From: Marinobacterium lutimaris
Lineage (GTDB): Bacteria > Pseudomonadota > Gammaproteobacteria > Pseudomonadales > Balneatricaceae
NCBI RefSeq assembly: GCF_900108065.1
Contig: NZ_FNVQ01000005.1
Coordinates: 310,001-374,000, forward strand
Direction of reading: 5' to 3'
DNA length: 64,000 nucleotides
This document shows positions 1-9,100 of the stretch, in pieces. Below the pieces are notes generated by a model, which did not search any database, had not been told where the DNA came from, and was given only the letters and a program-made list of their open reading frames with translations. Both the position numbers and the translations under genes were made by a program. Position 1 is the stretch's first letter. Each line of letters begins with the position of its first letter.

Positions 1-364
1 GCACCGGCTCACCAGTCTTCTGGCGCCAGAAAGCGGCCAGTTCGGTCTGCCGCAACAGCACGAGCTCCACATTGCCTCCGCCGTTAACCCGGCGGATCGA
101 ATGCCCGGTGATATCCGCCAGCTGCGACAGCTGGGCGTCCACCAGTTCGTTATGCAGCGCCGGATCGCCGACCCGATGCTCTACCTGTACCCTGACCGGT
201 TCGGCCCATTTACGCAGTCGCATGGGGTCACGCCCATACTCCGAGCGCAACGCCACTTCGATCAGGCTATCGACGATGTAGCCCGGCCGCTGCCATGCCT
301 GCTGAGCGTCCGCCAATAGCGGGCAGAACAGCAGGAGAAGCAGCCAGCCGCTGCCTCGGGTCAT
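1..364 (-). CDS. Secreted DUF2927-like protein (N-terminal part)
   Basis: Only the first 121 codons are in the window; the gene runs off the left edge. The start ATG (complement of 362-364) overlaps the stop codon of the upstream FAH-family gene (ATGA), which indicates translational coupling and fixes the start. The protein opens with a signal peptide (MTRGSGWLLLLLFCPLLADA) followed by YIVDSLIEVALRSEYG and a later RKWAEPVRVQVEH segment. This pattern of an 'I..S..E.ALRSEYG' helix and a 'W..P(I/V)RV' strand is what I associate with DUF2927 proteins, a secreted family of unknown function. The assignment rests on motif memory over a partial sequence, so it is moderately sure at best. No catalytic residues can be named. 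Confidence 0.6.
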   Translation of the reverse strand, partial: MTRGSGWLLLLLFCPLLADAQQAWQRPGYIVDSLIEVALRSEYGRDPMRLRKWAEPVRVQVEHRVGDPALHNELVDAQLSQLADITGHSIRRVNGGGNVELVLLRQTELAAFWRQKTGEPV

Positions 365-1023
365 TTCGCTTCGGTTTCGATCCGCAGCAGGTCAACGATC
401 TCAACGCAGAGTTTGTCGCCGACCTTAAGTTCGCCGACACCGGCGGGGGTGCCGGTCAGAATCAGGTCGCCCGGCTCCAGGGTAAACCACTTGCTGGCGT
501 GGCTGATCAGCTTGAGGATCGGTGTGATCATCTGGGAAGAGTTGCCGTCCTGGCGCACCTCGCCATCCACCGTCAGGCGAATCTGCACATCGTTCAGATC
601 GCCGACGCTGGCCGGCGTCAGGAAGGGAGAGACCGGGCAGGAGCCGTCAAATGCCTTGGCCCGCTCCCAGGGATGGCCCTTACTCTTGAGTTCGCTCTGC
701 AGCTCCCGCAGGGTCAGGTCCAGCGCCAGGCCGATACCGGCAATACCATGCTGCGCCGCCTGCTCATCCACATCGGTCATACGCTCACCGATCAGGATCG
801 CCAGTTCGGTTTCAAAATGCACTTCACCGCGCTCGCGAGGCACCGTAATCGGCGCGTCCATCGGCACGATTGCGCTGGCCGGCTTCAGGAAAAGCAGCGG
901 CTCGGCGGGAATTTCGTTGTTCAGTTCCTTTGCATGCTCAGCGTAGTTGCGGCCGATACAGACCACTTTTCCTACCGGCAAACTCAGCGCGGATCCGTCC
1001 GCCAGGCTGTGTTGATAACTCAT
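361..1023 (-). CDS. Fumarylacetoacetate hydrolase (FAH) family protein, YcgM-like
   Basis: A 220-residue protein of the single-domain FAH fold, the usual length for the YcgM/FAHD1 group of C-C bond hydrolases or decarboxylases acting on acylpyruvate or oxaloacetate-type substrates. The metal-binding elements are visible: VHFETELAILIGER supplies the E.E pair, ALDLTLRELQ the following acid, and the C-terminal LILTGTPAGVGEL loop is diagnostic. The N-terminal KVVCIGRNYAEHAKEL segment is typical of the YcgM subgroup. The start at 1023 is preceded by GGGAG with a six-base gap. The DUF2927 gene follows with a 4-base overlap, so the two form a small operon. The exact substrate cannot be read from sequence; oxaloacetate decarboxylase or acylpyruvase activity is the family expectation. 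Confidence 0.88.
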   Translation of the reverse strand: MSYQHSLADGSALSLPVGKVVCIGRNYAEHAKELNNEIPAEPLLFLKPASAIVPMDAPITVPRERGEVHFETELAILIGERMTDVDEQAAQHGIAGIGLALDLTLRELQSELKSKGHPWERAKAFDGSCPVSPFLTPASVGDLNDVQIRLTVDGEVRQDGNSSQMITPILKLISHASKWFTLEPGDLILTGTPAGVGELKVGDKLCVEIVDLLRIETEAK

Positions 1024-1070
1024 GAGCTTCTCCCTTTGGATACGATGTATTCCGGCATCATACGCCAGTT

Positions 1071-2264
1071 TTACGCTGCAGCCAGCACCGCCCTATGCCG
1101 CAAACCCAGCCAGCATGAACAGGCCAGAGTCACCGCCAGCACCAGCAGTGAGCCAAAAATAACACCGGGCCAGCCGGAGTGTTCCCAGAACGGATGCAGA
1201 TAGAAGCCGCCGCAGCTGGCACCCAGATAATAGAACACTAGGTAAAGCGATGAGGCACTGGCCTTGGCGTGAGTCGCATTATGGCTGACCCAGCTGCTGG
1301 CACTGGAATGGGCGAAAAAGAAACCGAAACTGTTGGCAAAAAAGCCGGCAATAATCAGCACCAGGCTGTGCGACAGGGTCAGTAGCGAGCCACAAATCAG
1401 AATCAGGATACCCAGCGCCATACACCAGGGCTGCGCCACCCTCACCGCCACTTTGCCGGAAATTGCCGAACCAAAGGTGCCGGTCAGGTAGGTCAGAAAC
1501 AGCATGCCAAGGAAAGCCGATGACAGATTGTAGGGCTCATCGGAGAGCACAAAGGTGATGTAGCTGTACTGGTTCACGAAGATAAAGAAATTGAGCCCGC
1601 CGATGATATACGCCAGCACCAGCATCGGGTTGCGCAGATGACTGCCCAGGTCTTTCAGCATCCGCCCGGGATGCAGCCGCTGTGGTTTGAAATGCTCGGA
1701 CTTGGGCAGCGCGATGGCGAACACGGCCAGACAGACCAGGCTGACGACACTCATCACCATGAAGGCGCTGTTCCAGCCCAGCCACTCGCCGACAAAGCCA
1801 CCGATCAAACGACCTCCAATTCCACCCAGGCTGTTGCCGGAGATATAAAGCCCCACCGCCACGGCCACCGCGGGTTTGGTGAACTCGTCGCCCATATAGG
1901 CGATGGCAATCGCAGGCAGACCGCCGAGGAAAAAGCCCTGCAATGCACGCAGCACCACCAGCGAGGTGTAATCATCCACAAAGGAGAGCGCACAGGTGGT
2001 CAGGGTCGCGCCGACCATGGTCAGCAGCATGATGCCGCGGCGACCCAGCGCATCGGAGAGCGGCCCGTACAGCAGCAGTGACAGCCCCAGCATCAGCGTG
2101 GTGACGGTGAAGGTCCAGCCCGCCAGCAGCGGCGACACGTTGAAATCCTGCGCCAGCATCGGCAGCAGCGGCTGGGTCACATAGACATTGGCAAAAATCA
2201 TGAACGAGCCGAGACAAAGGGCCAGAGTCGCGCGCCAGAATGTCGGATGTCCCAGTTCGATCAT
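1071..2264 (-). CDS. MFS transporter, YnfM-like
   Basis: A 397-residue, 12-helix major facilitator superfamily protein. The cytoplasmic loop between helices 2 and 3 carries the MFS motif as GPLSDALGRRGIM, and VGLYISGNSLGGIGGRLIGG matches the helix 5 region of Escherichia coli YnfM closely. YnfM-type proteins are proton-driven exporters of small molecules such as arabinose analogues or drugs; the substrate here is unknown. The start at 2264 has GGAG ten bases upstream. It is transcribed divergently from a LysR-family gene 97 bases away. E. coli ynfM also sits beside a LysR gene, ynfL, so the pair is probably a conserved regulator/exporter unit. Confidence 0.9.
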   Translation of the reverse strand: MIELGHPTFWRATLALCLGSFMIFANVYVTQPLLPMLAQDFNVSPLLAGWTFTVTTLMLGLSLLLYGPLSDALGRRGIMLLTMVGATLTTCALSFVDDYTSLVVLRALQGFFLGGLPAIAIAYMGDEFTKPAVAVAVGLYISGNSLGGIGGRLIGGFVGEWLGWNSAFMVMSVVSLVCLAVFAIALPKSEHFKPQRLHPGRMLKDLGSHLRNPMLVLAYIIGGLNFFIFVNQYSYITFVLSDEPYNLSSAFLGMLFLTYLTGTFGSAISGKVAVRVAQPWCMALGILILICGSLLTLSHSLVLIIAGFFANSFGFFFAHSSASSWVSHNATHAKASASSLYLVFYYLGASCGGFYLHPFWEHSGWPGVIFGSLLVLAVTLACSCWLGLRHRAVLAAA

Positions 2265-2361
2265 GCTTTTTCTCCACAGGTTCGGATAACTGCAGACAGG
2301 ATAAGGATCGCCAACTCATAATAAAAATATATAATTATTATCGATACCATAAGGAGCCCTT
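2265..2361. promoter_or_regulatory. Divergent promoter region of the MFS and LysR genes
   Basis: A 97-base AT-rich gap between divergent genes, much poorer in GC than its surroundings. It contains the inverted repeat ATAATA (2318-2323) / TATTAT (2336-2341), with TATAAT-like sequence between the arms at 2329-2335. Position and symmetry fit a LysR autoregulatory operator, but the operator role is inferred. Confidence 0.5.
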
Positions 2362-3240
2362 ATGCTCGATATCAAAGCGCTACGCTACTTCCTCGCCGTG
2401 GTCGATGCCAACGGCTTCACCGCCGCCGCCCGCAAGCTACATGTGGCCCAGCCCGCCGTCAGCATGGCGATACGCAAGCTGGAGCAGAGCCTGGAGCTGA
2501 ACCTGTTCCACCGTCGTGAACGCAGCATAGAGCTGACCGATGAGGGCCGGGTTCTGCTGCAACATGCCCGCCGCATCGTCCAGGCCACCGCCGATGCCGA
2601 GCTGGAGATGCGCGAGATCCACGGCCTGCGCCGCGGCGAAGTGCGTATCGGCGTACCGAGCATGCTCGGCTCCTACTATTTTCCGCCGATATTGATGGCC
2701 TTTCGCCACCGCTATCCCAACCTGCAGCTGACCGTCATCGAATCGGGCACCCGCAAGATTCAGCAGATGCTGTCGGAAGGCGAGATCGATATGGGCGTTA
2801 TCGTCAGCGACCGCCCGCCGGAAGAGCTGGAAAGCCATGTTTTTCTGCGCGAGCAGATGATGGCGATCCTGCCCGTGGAGCATCCCCTGGCTCAGCAGGA
2901 ACATGTGACCTACGAGCAGTTTTTCCATGAGGACCTGGTGGTATTCAAGGAGGGGTATTTTCACCGCGAGGTGCTCGATCGTCTGGCGAAGGAATACAGC
3001 TACGATCCGAAGATCGGCTTCGAGACGAACCTGCTACCCTTAATCAAGCAGATCGTGCGCCAGGGATTTTCCATATCTACGCTGCTGGAGATGGCGATCT
3101 CCGATGCCGCCGACCTGGTCGCCCGCCCCTTCGAGCAGCAGGTATGGCTGGACCTGTCCATCGCCTGGCGCAAGGAGGGCTACCTTTCCCGAGCCAACCG
3201 TGCCTTTGTCGACTTTCTGCTGGATCAGGCGCGCACATGA
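2362..3240 (+). CDS. LysR-family transcriptional regulator
   Basis: A 292-residue protein with the full LysR architecture. The N-terminal winged helix-turn-helix (residues 1-60) reads LRYFLAVVDANGFTAAARKL then AQPAVSMAIRKLEQ and ends in LFHRRERSIELTDEG. The periplasmic-binding-protein-like effector domain begins near residue 90 with GEVRIGVPSML. The start ATG follows AAGGAG with a short gap. It faces the YnfM-like exporter gene and is most likely its regulator and autoregulator. Effector identity is unknown. Confidence in the family is very high; the target assignment is inference from divergence. Confidence 0.92.
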   Translation: MLDIKALRYFLAVVDANGFTAAARKLHVAQPAVSMAIRKLEQSLELNLFHRRERSIELTDEGRVLLQHARRIVQATADAELEMREIHGLRRGEVRIGVPSMLGSYYFPPILMAFRHRYPNLQLTVIESGTRKIQQMLSEGEIDMGVIVSDRPPEELESHVFLREQMMAILPVEHPLAQQEHVTYEQFFHEDLVVFKEGYFHREVLDRLAKEYSYDPKIGFETNLLPLIKQIVRQGFSISTLLEMAISDAADLVARPFEQQVWLDLSIAWRKEGYLSRANRAFVDFLLDQART

Positions 3241-3292
3241 CAGATCGACAATATGACACTATGATGCCTCTTTTTTTACGGAGATAGCGTTG

Positions 3293-3574
3293 ATGCTGAG
3301 TACAAACGAGTATTTCGACGGCAAGGTAATGTCGATCGCATTTGAAGGCCCGGACGGCCCGGTCACCTCCGGTGTGATGGCGCCGGGCGAATACACCTTC
3401 AGCACCAGCCAGAACGAACTGATGAAAGTCACCTGCGGCGAACTGGTTGTACGCCTGCCGGGTAGCAGCGACTGGCAGCCGTTCCCCGCCGGGACCGAGT
3501 TCAGCATCGCTGCCGGACTGTCCTTCGACCTCAAGGTAAGCAAGCCCACCGCTTACCTCTGCTTCTACAGCTGA
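3293..3574 (+). CDS. ppnP: Pyrimidine/purine nucleoside phosphorylase PpnP
   Basis: A 93-residue single-domain cupin that matches E. coli PpnP (YaiE) along its length: LSTNEYFDGKVMSIAFEG, the central GVMAPGEYTFSTSQNELM, WQPFPAGTEFSI, and the C-terminal KPTAYLCFYS. PpnP cleaves several purine and pyrimidine nucleosides with phosphate to give the base and ribose-1-phosphate, and is cytoplasmic. A TTG lies immediately upstream in frame at 3290, but the ATG at 3293 is the better start, with GGAG about ten bases before it. The gene is monocistronic and is followed by a GC-rich hairpin. The LysR gene upstream ends 52 bases earlier. Confidence 0.93.
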   Translation: MLSTNEYFDGKVMSIAFEGPDGPVTSGVMAPGEYTFSTSQNELMKVTCGELVVRLPGSSDWQPFPAGTEFSIAAGLSFDLKVSKPTAYLCFYS

Positions 3575-3591
3575 TACGGCTGACTGCGAGC

Positions 3592-3620
3592 AGCGGCCGG
3601 TGCTCTCGACGCCGGCCGCT
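3592..3620 (+). terminator. Terminator-like hairpin after ppnP
   Basis: A perfect nine-base inverted repeat, AGCGGCCGG (3592-3600) and CCGGCCGCT (3612-3620), separated by eleven bases. Only a weak T-rich stretch follows (CTCCAAATCCTTTC), so intrinsic termination may be inefficient. Confidence 0.55.
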
Positions 3621-3697
3621 CTCCAAATCCTTTCAAGATCAGCTGAGAAATTTTCCGCAACACTGGCTTGCCTAGCACACCTATATACAAGGGCTTG

Positions 3698-3706
3698 TGC
3701 TACAAT
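3698..3706 (+). promoter_or_regulatory. Extended -10 promoter candidate for serA
   Basis: TGC followed by TACAAT (3701-3706) is an extended -10 element. I see no convincing -35 at the right distance. It would start transcription near 3713, about 50 bases before the serA ATG. Confidence 0.45.
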
Positions 3707-3763
3707 GCGGCGCTTTCTTACCACCGGCCGACATGTTTGGCGAAAGTTAGGAACCCGTTGCAG

Positions 3764-4999
3764 ATGAAGAGCAAATCCACCTCCCTCGATAAGAGCAAGA
3801 TCAAGATCCTGCTGCTGGAGGGCGTGCACCAGTCAGCGGTTGATACGCTGAATGCCCAGGGCTACACCAACATCGAATTCCACACCGGCTCGCTGCCCGA
3901 AGAGGAACTGATCGAGCGCATCAAAGATGTGCACTTCATCGGTATTCGCTCGCGTACCCAGCTGACCGAGAAGGTGTTTGCAGCAGCCGAGAAGCTGGTT
4001 GCTGTTGGCTGTTTCTGCATCGGTACCAACCAGGTTGACCTGAAGGCAGCCACCCAGGCCGGTATCGCCGTATTCAACGCGCCTTACTCCAACACCCGCT
4101 CCGTTGCGGAACTGGTGCTTGCCGAGTCGATTATCCTGCTGCGCGGCGTCGCCGAGAAGAGCGCCAAAGCCCATCGCGGCATCTGGCAGAAAAGCGCGAA
4201 GAACTCCTATGAGATCCGCGGCAAGAAGCTGGGTATCGTTGGCTACGGCAGCATCGGCTCCCAGCTGAGCGTACTGGCCGAAGGCCTGGGTATGCATGTC
4301 TACTTCTACGACGTCATCACCAAGCTGCCGCTGGGTAACGCTACCCAGGTCAGCTCCATGGCTGAACTGCTCGGCATGTGCGACATCATCACCCTGCACG
4401 TTCCGGAAACCGCCTCCACCCAGAACATGATGGGCCAGGTGCAGTTCGACCAGATGAAGGATGGCGCGATCTTCCTCAACGCTGCCCGCGGCACCGTGGT
4501 GGATATCGAAGCCCTGTGCGCTGCGCTGGATAGCGGCAAACTGCTGGGCGCCGCCGTGGACGTGTTCCCGGTTGAACCGCGCAGCAACGATGACGAGTTC
4601 ATCAGCCCGCTGCGTGAATTCGACAATGTGATCCTGACCCCGCACGTGGGCGGATCCACCATGGAAGCCCAGGAAAACATCGGTTACGAAGTTGCCGAGA
4701 AGCTGGCCAAGTACAGCGACAACGGTTCGTCCATCACTTCCGTCAACTTCCCGGAAGTGGCGCTGCCGGAACACCCGCAGGCGCACCGTATCCTGCACGT
4801 TCACAAGAACATCCCGGGCGTGCTGTCGAAGATCAACAACGTCTTCTCCGACAACAACATCAACATCTCCGGTCAGTACCTGCAGACCAACGAAAGCGTC
4901 GGTTACGTCGTTATCGATGTGGATGCAGACTACTCGCACATGGCGCTGGAAAAACTGAGCGAAATCGACGGCACCATCCGCTGCCGCCGCCTGTTCTGA
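3764..4999 (+). CDS. serA: D-3-phosphoglycerate dehydrogenase SerA
   Basis: A 411-residue protein, nearly the same length as E. coli SerA (410). It catalyses the first step of serine synthesis, oxidising 3-phosphoglycerate to 3-phosphohydroxypyruvate with NAD. Seen are the N-terminal KIKILLLEGVHQSAVDTLNA, the nucleotide-binding GIVGYGSIGSQ, the active-site segments NAARGTVVDIEAL and LTPHVGGSTMEAQENIG, and a C-terminal ACT domain (RILHVHKNIPGVLSKIN), which binds serine for feedback inhibition. The open frame extends upstream to 3668, but homology starts at the ATG at 3764 (MKSKSTSLDKSKIKILL). It is flanked by an extended -10 promoter candidate and a strong terminator, so it is probably a single-gene unit. 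Confidence 0.97.
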   Translation: MKSKSTSLDKSKIKILLLEGVHQSAVDTLNAQGYTNIEFHTGSLPEEELIERIKDVHFIGIRSRTQLTEKVFAAAEKLVAVGCFCIGTNQVDLKAATQAGIAVFNAPYSNTRSVAELVLAESIILLRGVAEKSAKAHRGIWQKSAKNSYEIRGKKLGIVGYGSIGSQLSVLAEGLGMHVYFYDVITKLPLGNATQVSSMAELLGMCDIITLHVPETASTQNMMGQVQFDQMKDGAIFLNAARGTVVDIEALCAALDSGKLLGAAVDVFPVEPRSNDDEFISPLREFDNVILTPHVGGSTMEAQENIGYEVAEKLAKYSDNGSSITSVNFPEVALPEHPQAHRILHVHKNIPGVLSKINNVFSDNNINISGQYLQTNESVGYVVIDVDADYSHMALEKLSEIDGTIRCRRLF

Positions 5000-5020
5000 T
5001 CAGTCTACGCGCTACCCCGA

Positions 5021-5055
5021 ACGCCCGGCCTTGACTCAAGTGCCGGGCGTTTTTG
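5021..5055 (+). terminator. Rho-independent terminator of serA
   Basis: ACGCCCGGC (5021-5029) pairs with GCCGGGCGT (5042-5050). The intervening CTTGA/TCAAG extends the stem to about 14 pairs with one bulge, and TTTTTG follows. The opposing alpha/beta hydrolase gene ends inside this hairpin at 5036. Confidence 0.9.
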
Positions 5056-6025
5056 TTTCCGGCTCAATAAACGCCAGGAGCTGCTCGAACACTTCGCTCT
5101 GCCAGGGATCTGTCTCATTGATCAGGTGATGGCGGGCACCCTCCACCAGGCTCTGTTCTGCACCGGGAAACAGCCGCCGCAACACGTCGAGGTTATGCCG
5201 CCACTCCACCGTCGTATCTTCACTGCCCTGGATCAGCAATGGGCGCCAATGGCTGGGACCATGCACCTCCACCCAGTTTATCCAGGTCAGCATGGCACCG
5301 ACCCAGCCCACCGCGATCCAGGGATGCTGCAGCGGATCCTCTTGCTGGACAAAACGCAGGAACTCGGGGTCGTGGCTGTTGGTCAGATAAAACCGTTTCA
5401 CACGCTTGAGCCAGGGGCTCAGCCAGCGGTATTTGAAGCGGATACTGCGCCAGCGCGTCGGCCTGACCAACGGCGCCAGCAGAACCGGTGGATTCAACTC
5501 CCGGGCGCTGAGGCCGGTCTCGCGCAGCAGCATAGTCAGGATAATCGCACCACCGGTGCTGTGCCCTATCAGCGTCAGCGGATGGCATAAGCCAGCGTGA
5601 AGTTGCCGCACCAGTGCGGCCAGTTGATCGGTATAGCGAAAGAAATCATCCACATCATGGGGTTCACCGGCAGAGAGTCCATGGCCAGGCAGATCATAGA
5701 TCACCAGATTCCAGCCCTGTTGAAACAGCCGCTCCAGCAGCGGCCGGGACAGACCTGCGTGGTCGGTATAACCGTGCACCAGCAACACCGTGCCTTTGGC
5801 GCCAGCAGGCTGAAAAAAGCGCTGCACCACCAGTTCGGTGCCGGCCAGCTCCAGGCGGCCAATGGCATAATCGGCGCGCGCTGCAAGCCCGGACAGCCCG
5901 TAGCAGGCCAGATAGGCCGACAGCTGCGGCTGCGCTGCCGGCGGCGCCAGTCGATCGGGCAGACAGGCCCGGACCCCTTCGGCATCGAACCCTGGCAAAG
6001 GAATATTCCGGCTAGAGTCGGTCAT
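5036..6025 (-). CDS. Alpha/beta hydrolase (lysophospholipase-like)
   Basis: A 329-residue alpha/beta hydrolase. TVLLVHGYTDHAG supplies the HG oxyanion-hole segment, IYDLPGHGLS is the usual strand 4 motif, and LIGHSTGGAIILTML is the GxSxG nucleophile elbow with Ser. LIQGSEDTTVEW gives the acid and EGARHHLINE the catalytic His. The layout resembles bacterial lysophospholipase or monoacylglycerol lipase proteins (serine aminopeptidase S33/Hydrolase_4 type). There is no signal peptide, so it is probably cytoplasmic. It is divergent from the MscK-type gene (85 bases between starts) and convergent with serA. The substrate is not deducible. Confidence 0.85.
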   Translation of the reverse strand: MTDSSRNIPLPGFDAEGVRACLPDRLAPPAAQPQLSAYLACYGLSGLAARADYAIGRLELAGTELVVQRFFQPAGAKGTVLLVHGYTDHAGLSRPLLERLFQQGWNLVIYDLPGHGLSAGEPHDVDDFFRYTDQLAALVRQLHAGLCHPLTLIGHSTGGAIILTMLLRETGLSARELNPPVLLAPLVRPTRWRSIRFKYRWLSPWLKRVKRFYLTNSHDPEFLRFVQQEDPLQHPWIAVGWVGAMLTWINWVEVHGPSHWRPLLIQGSEDTTVEWRHNLDVLRRLFPGAEQSLVEGARHHLINETDPWQSEVFEQLLAFIEPETKTPGT

Positions 6026-6110
6026 GGCTACTTCCCTATCCCTCTAAGCTTGACCACAATATACGACTGTACTCTTCCGCTACGCTGTATCAAGGGAGCT
6101 GTTCACTCAT

Positions 6111-9100
6111 ATGGTTAACACCTTACGCCCCAACCGGGGGCTTTCACTGCTGCTCGGGCTGCTGCTGTTCATCTTCGCCGGCGTTAATACCGCGCTGGCC
6201 GAACTGCCCGCCAGCAGCGCGATCGCGTCCCAGCTGGAAAAGCTGAAACCGGACGATACCAGTCCCGCCACCCAGGCCCTGCGCGAAGCCTATGAAAAAA
6301 CCCAGAGCACTCTGGAGTCACTGGGCAACCTGGAGCAGCGCACTCAGACCCTGAATGAGCAGATCGCGCGCCAGCCTGAAGAGCTGCAAAAGCTGCGCGA
6401 TCAACTGGCCGAGCCACCGCAAGAGCTGGATATCAGCGCCGCCATCAATGATGTAGACCATCTTGAACAGCAAGTTATCCAGACCAAGGCAGAACTGGTG
6501 CAGCAGGAGCAGCTGCGCGATGAGCTCGACAAGTCGGTACAGAAGAATGACGAGCAGCTGATCAACCTGCGTGCCGAGCTGGCGCACCTGAAGCAGAGCC
6601 CTGCGCCTTCGGAAAATCTGAGCTCCGATATGCCGGACGAGCTACGCCAGGCCCGTCGCACACTGGAGGAGGTACTCACCCAGGAGCAAGCCAAACGTGC
6701 TCAAACGCTGGAGCTGGAGCTGCTGGTACTGCCCGGCGAGAACGAACTGAGCCAGCTCAAGCTGGCACTGGCGCGTCGCAAGGTCAGCCAGCTCTCAAAC
6801 GCCCTCGACCAGATGCAGAGCGTGCTGGGCCAGCAGAGACGCAGCGAACTGGAAAGCACCCTCGCCAGCGTCGAGCCCGCGCCGGATAACCTGCCGGAGC
6901 CCCTGGCCGAGGTGAGCCGACAGAACCGCAGTGACAGCGACAGCCTGCGTCAGCTGGTCCGCGATATCGAGGTCAGCAACAACCGTCAGCGAGAGCTGGA
7001 AACCCGACTCTCCCAGATCGGCGAGCGTTACCGCCTGGTACAGCAACAGCTGGAACTGGATATCCCGCAGCTCAACGCCGACCTGCACCGTTTCGCCCGC
7101 CAGCTGATTCGCCCTATCGACCTGGAATCGACCCGCGCCAATATCAGCCGCCTGCGCCTGGCCAAGCTGAATACCGATCGCGACCTGCTCAACGCCAAAC
7201 AGCTCAGGGCTGACCCTCCCCAGGAGGTGATTTCACTGGGCGAGGACGCTCAGGCCCAATACGACCGCATCCTGGAAAACCGCATACGTCTGCTGGAACA
7301 GATTCAGCAATCACGTCAGCAGCTGATCAATGCCCGTTCGCAGATGCTCAGTACGCAGCAGCAGATCAACGAACAGCTGCAACAGGCCCGCGCACTGGTC
7401 GACCAGCACCTGCTCTGGCAACCCACCATTGCGCCGATCAACAGCCAATGGGGCAGCGACCTGATCGAAGGCCTCAGCCACCTTAAAGACCGGCTGACCG
7501 ACTTCAACTCCGAAACCTCTCTGCTGCGTGGCCAGATTCCGCTCTGGGCCATTATTGCCCTGCCACTGCTGCTCGCCGCCCTCTCAGTGGCGCTGCGACG
7601 CTATTTCAAGCAACACCGCGAACGCTGGCACGACAGCATTGGCCGCGTCACCCAGGACCGTTTCAGCCGCACCCTGAAGCTGCTGGTGGGCGCGCCGATC
7701 ATTGCCGCGCCAATTCCTGTACTGGCGCTGCTGCTGCAGCAGGACCTTAACCCGGCACATCCGCTGCACGACCCACTGAGCCCACTGCTCTACCTGGTCG
7801 CATCCTTCGTGTTTATTGCGCAGTGCATCCGCGGCTGGCTGACCACGCCGTACGGCCTGCTCAACGGCCACCTGGAGCTGCCCGCCAAGCTCTGCCGCAT
7901 TCTGAATCGGGAACTGCAGATTCTCTGCATCGTCAGCCTGCCACTGCTGGCCGGGCTGATCATTGCCGACGGTATCGAGGAACAGGCTCTGCTCGCCTCC
8001 GGCGGCCGGCTGCTGTTCCTGCTGCTGACCCTGGCGCTGACCCGCTTCTGGTGGGTAATGTGGAAAACCAGCAGCGCCTTCAACCAGCTCACCTCCGAAC
8101 CCAGCTGGTGGCAGGACTCGCGCCTCTGGATCGGCAGCATGATCGGCTTCAACCTGCTGATGTTCGGGCTTGGCCTGGCCGGCTTCCTGTTCGGCGCCCT
8201 GTTCCTGATGCTGATCTTCGCGGTCGTTATTTTGCAGATCGCCCTGGTATTCATGGTTTACCGTCTCGGCGTACGCTGGCTGCAGATCGAAGAGCGCCGT
8301 CTGGCGTTCAAGCAGGCGCTGGAGAAACGCGCCGAGCAGATAGCTGCGCGGGAAAACCCGGAGGAGGAAGCCCCGGTCGAGGAGAACTACTACGACCTCA
8401 AGACCATTTCCCTGCAAACCCGGACACTGCTTAAGATCAGTAGCCTGGCGCTGCTGTTCCTCGGCCTCTGGCTGACCATGGGCGACTTCCTGCCGACGCT
8501 GCATATTCTCGACCGGGTGCCGCTGTGGAGCACCTACCAGAGCACCGCGGATGGCCAGGTACTGGAGCAGATCACCCTGGCCGATATCGCCGGTGGCGTA
8601 CTGATACTCGGCCTGAGCCTGCTCGCCGCCTACAACCTGCCGGGGCTCGTGGAACTGCTCATACTGCGCCATATCCACCTGACGCCGGGCAGCAACTTTG
8701 CCATCACCACGCTGCTGAAATACTCCCTGATTCTGGTCGGCACCATGTCCGGTGTGAGTCAGTTCGGCCTGGAGTGGAGCAAACTGCAGTGGCTGGTGGC
8801 CGCCCTGGGTGTAGGTCTCGGTTTCGGTTTGCAGGAGATCGTAGCGAACTTCGTCTCCGGCATCATTTTGCTGTTCGAAAAACCGATCCGTATCGGCGAT
8901 ACGGTCACCATCGGCGATGTCACCGGCAATGTCTCCCGGATCCAGATCCGCGCCACCACGCTGGTGGACTGGGATAACAAGGAAGTGATCATCCCCAACA
9001 AGACGTTTATAACCGAGCGACTGATCAACTGGTCACTGACCGACGCCACTACCCGTATCGTGCTGACCGTGGGCGCCGCCTATGGCAGCGATACCCAGAA

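Noticed and set aside
2318-2341. A Fur box in the AT-rich region between the MFS and LysR genes
   Set aside because: It has ATAATA/TATTAT symmetry but lacks three adjacent GATAAT-like hexamers; a LysR operator is more economical.
3833-4939. A 368-codon open frame antisense to serA
   Set aside because: Composition is the complement of serA codons, with no family resemblance or ribosome binding site; the same holds for long antisense frames in mscK, frmA and dbpA.
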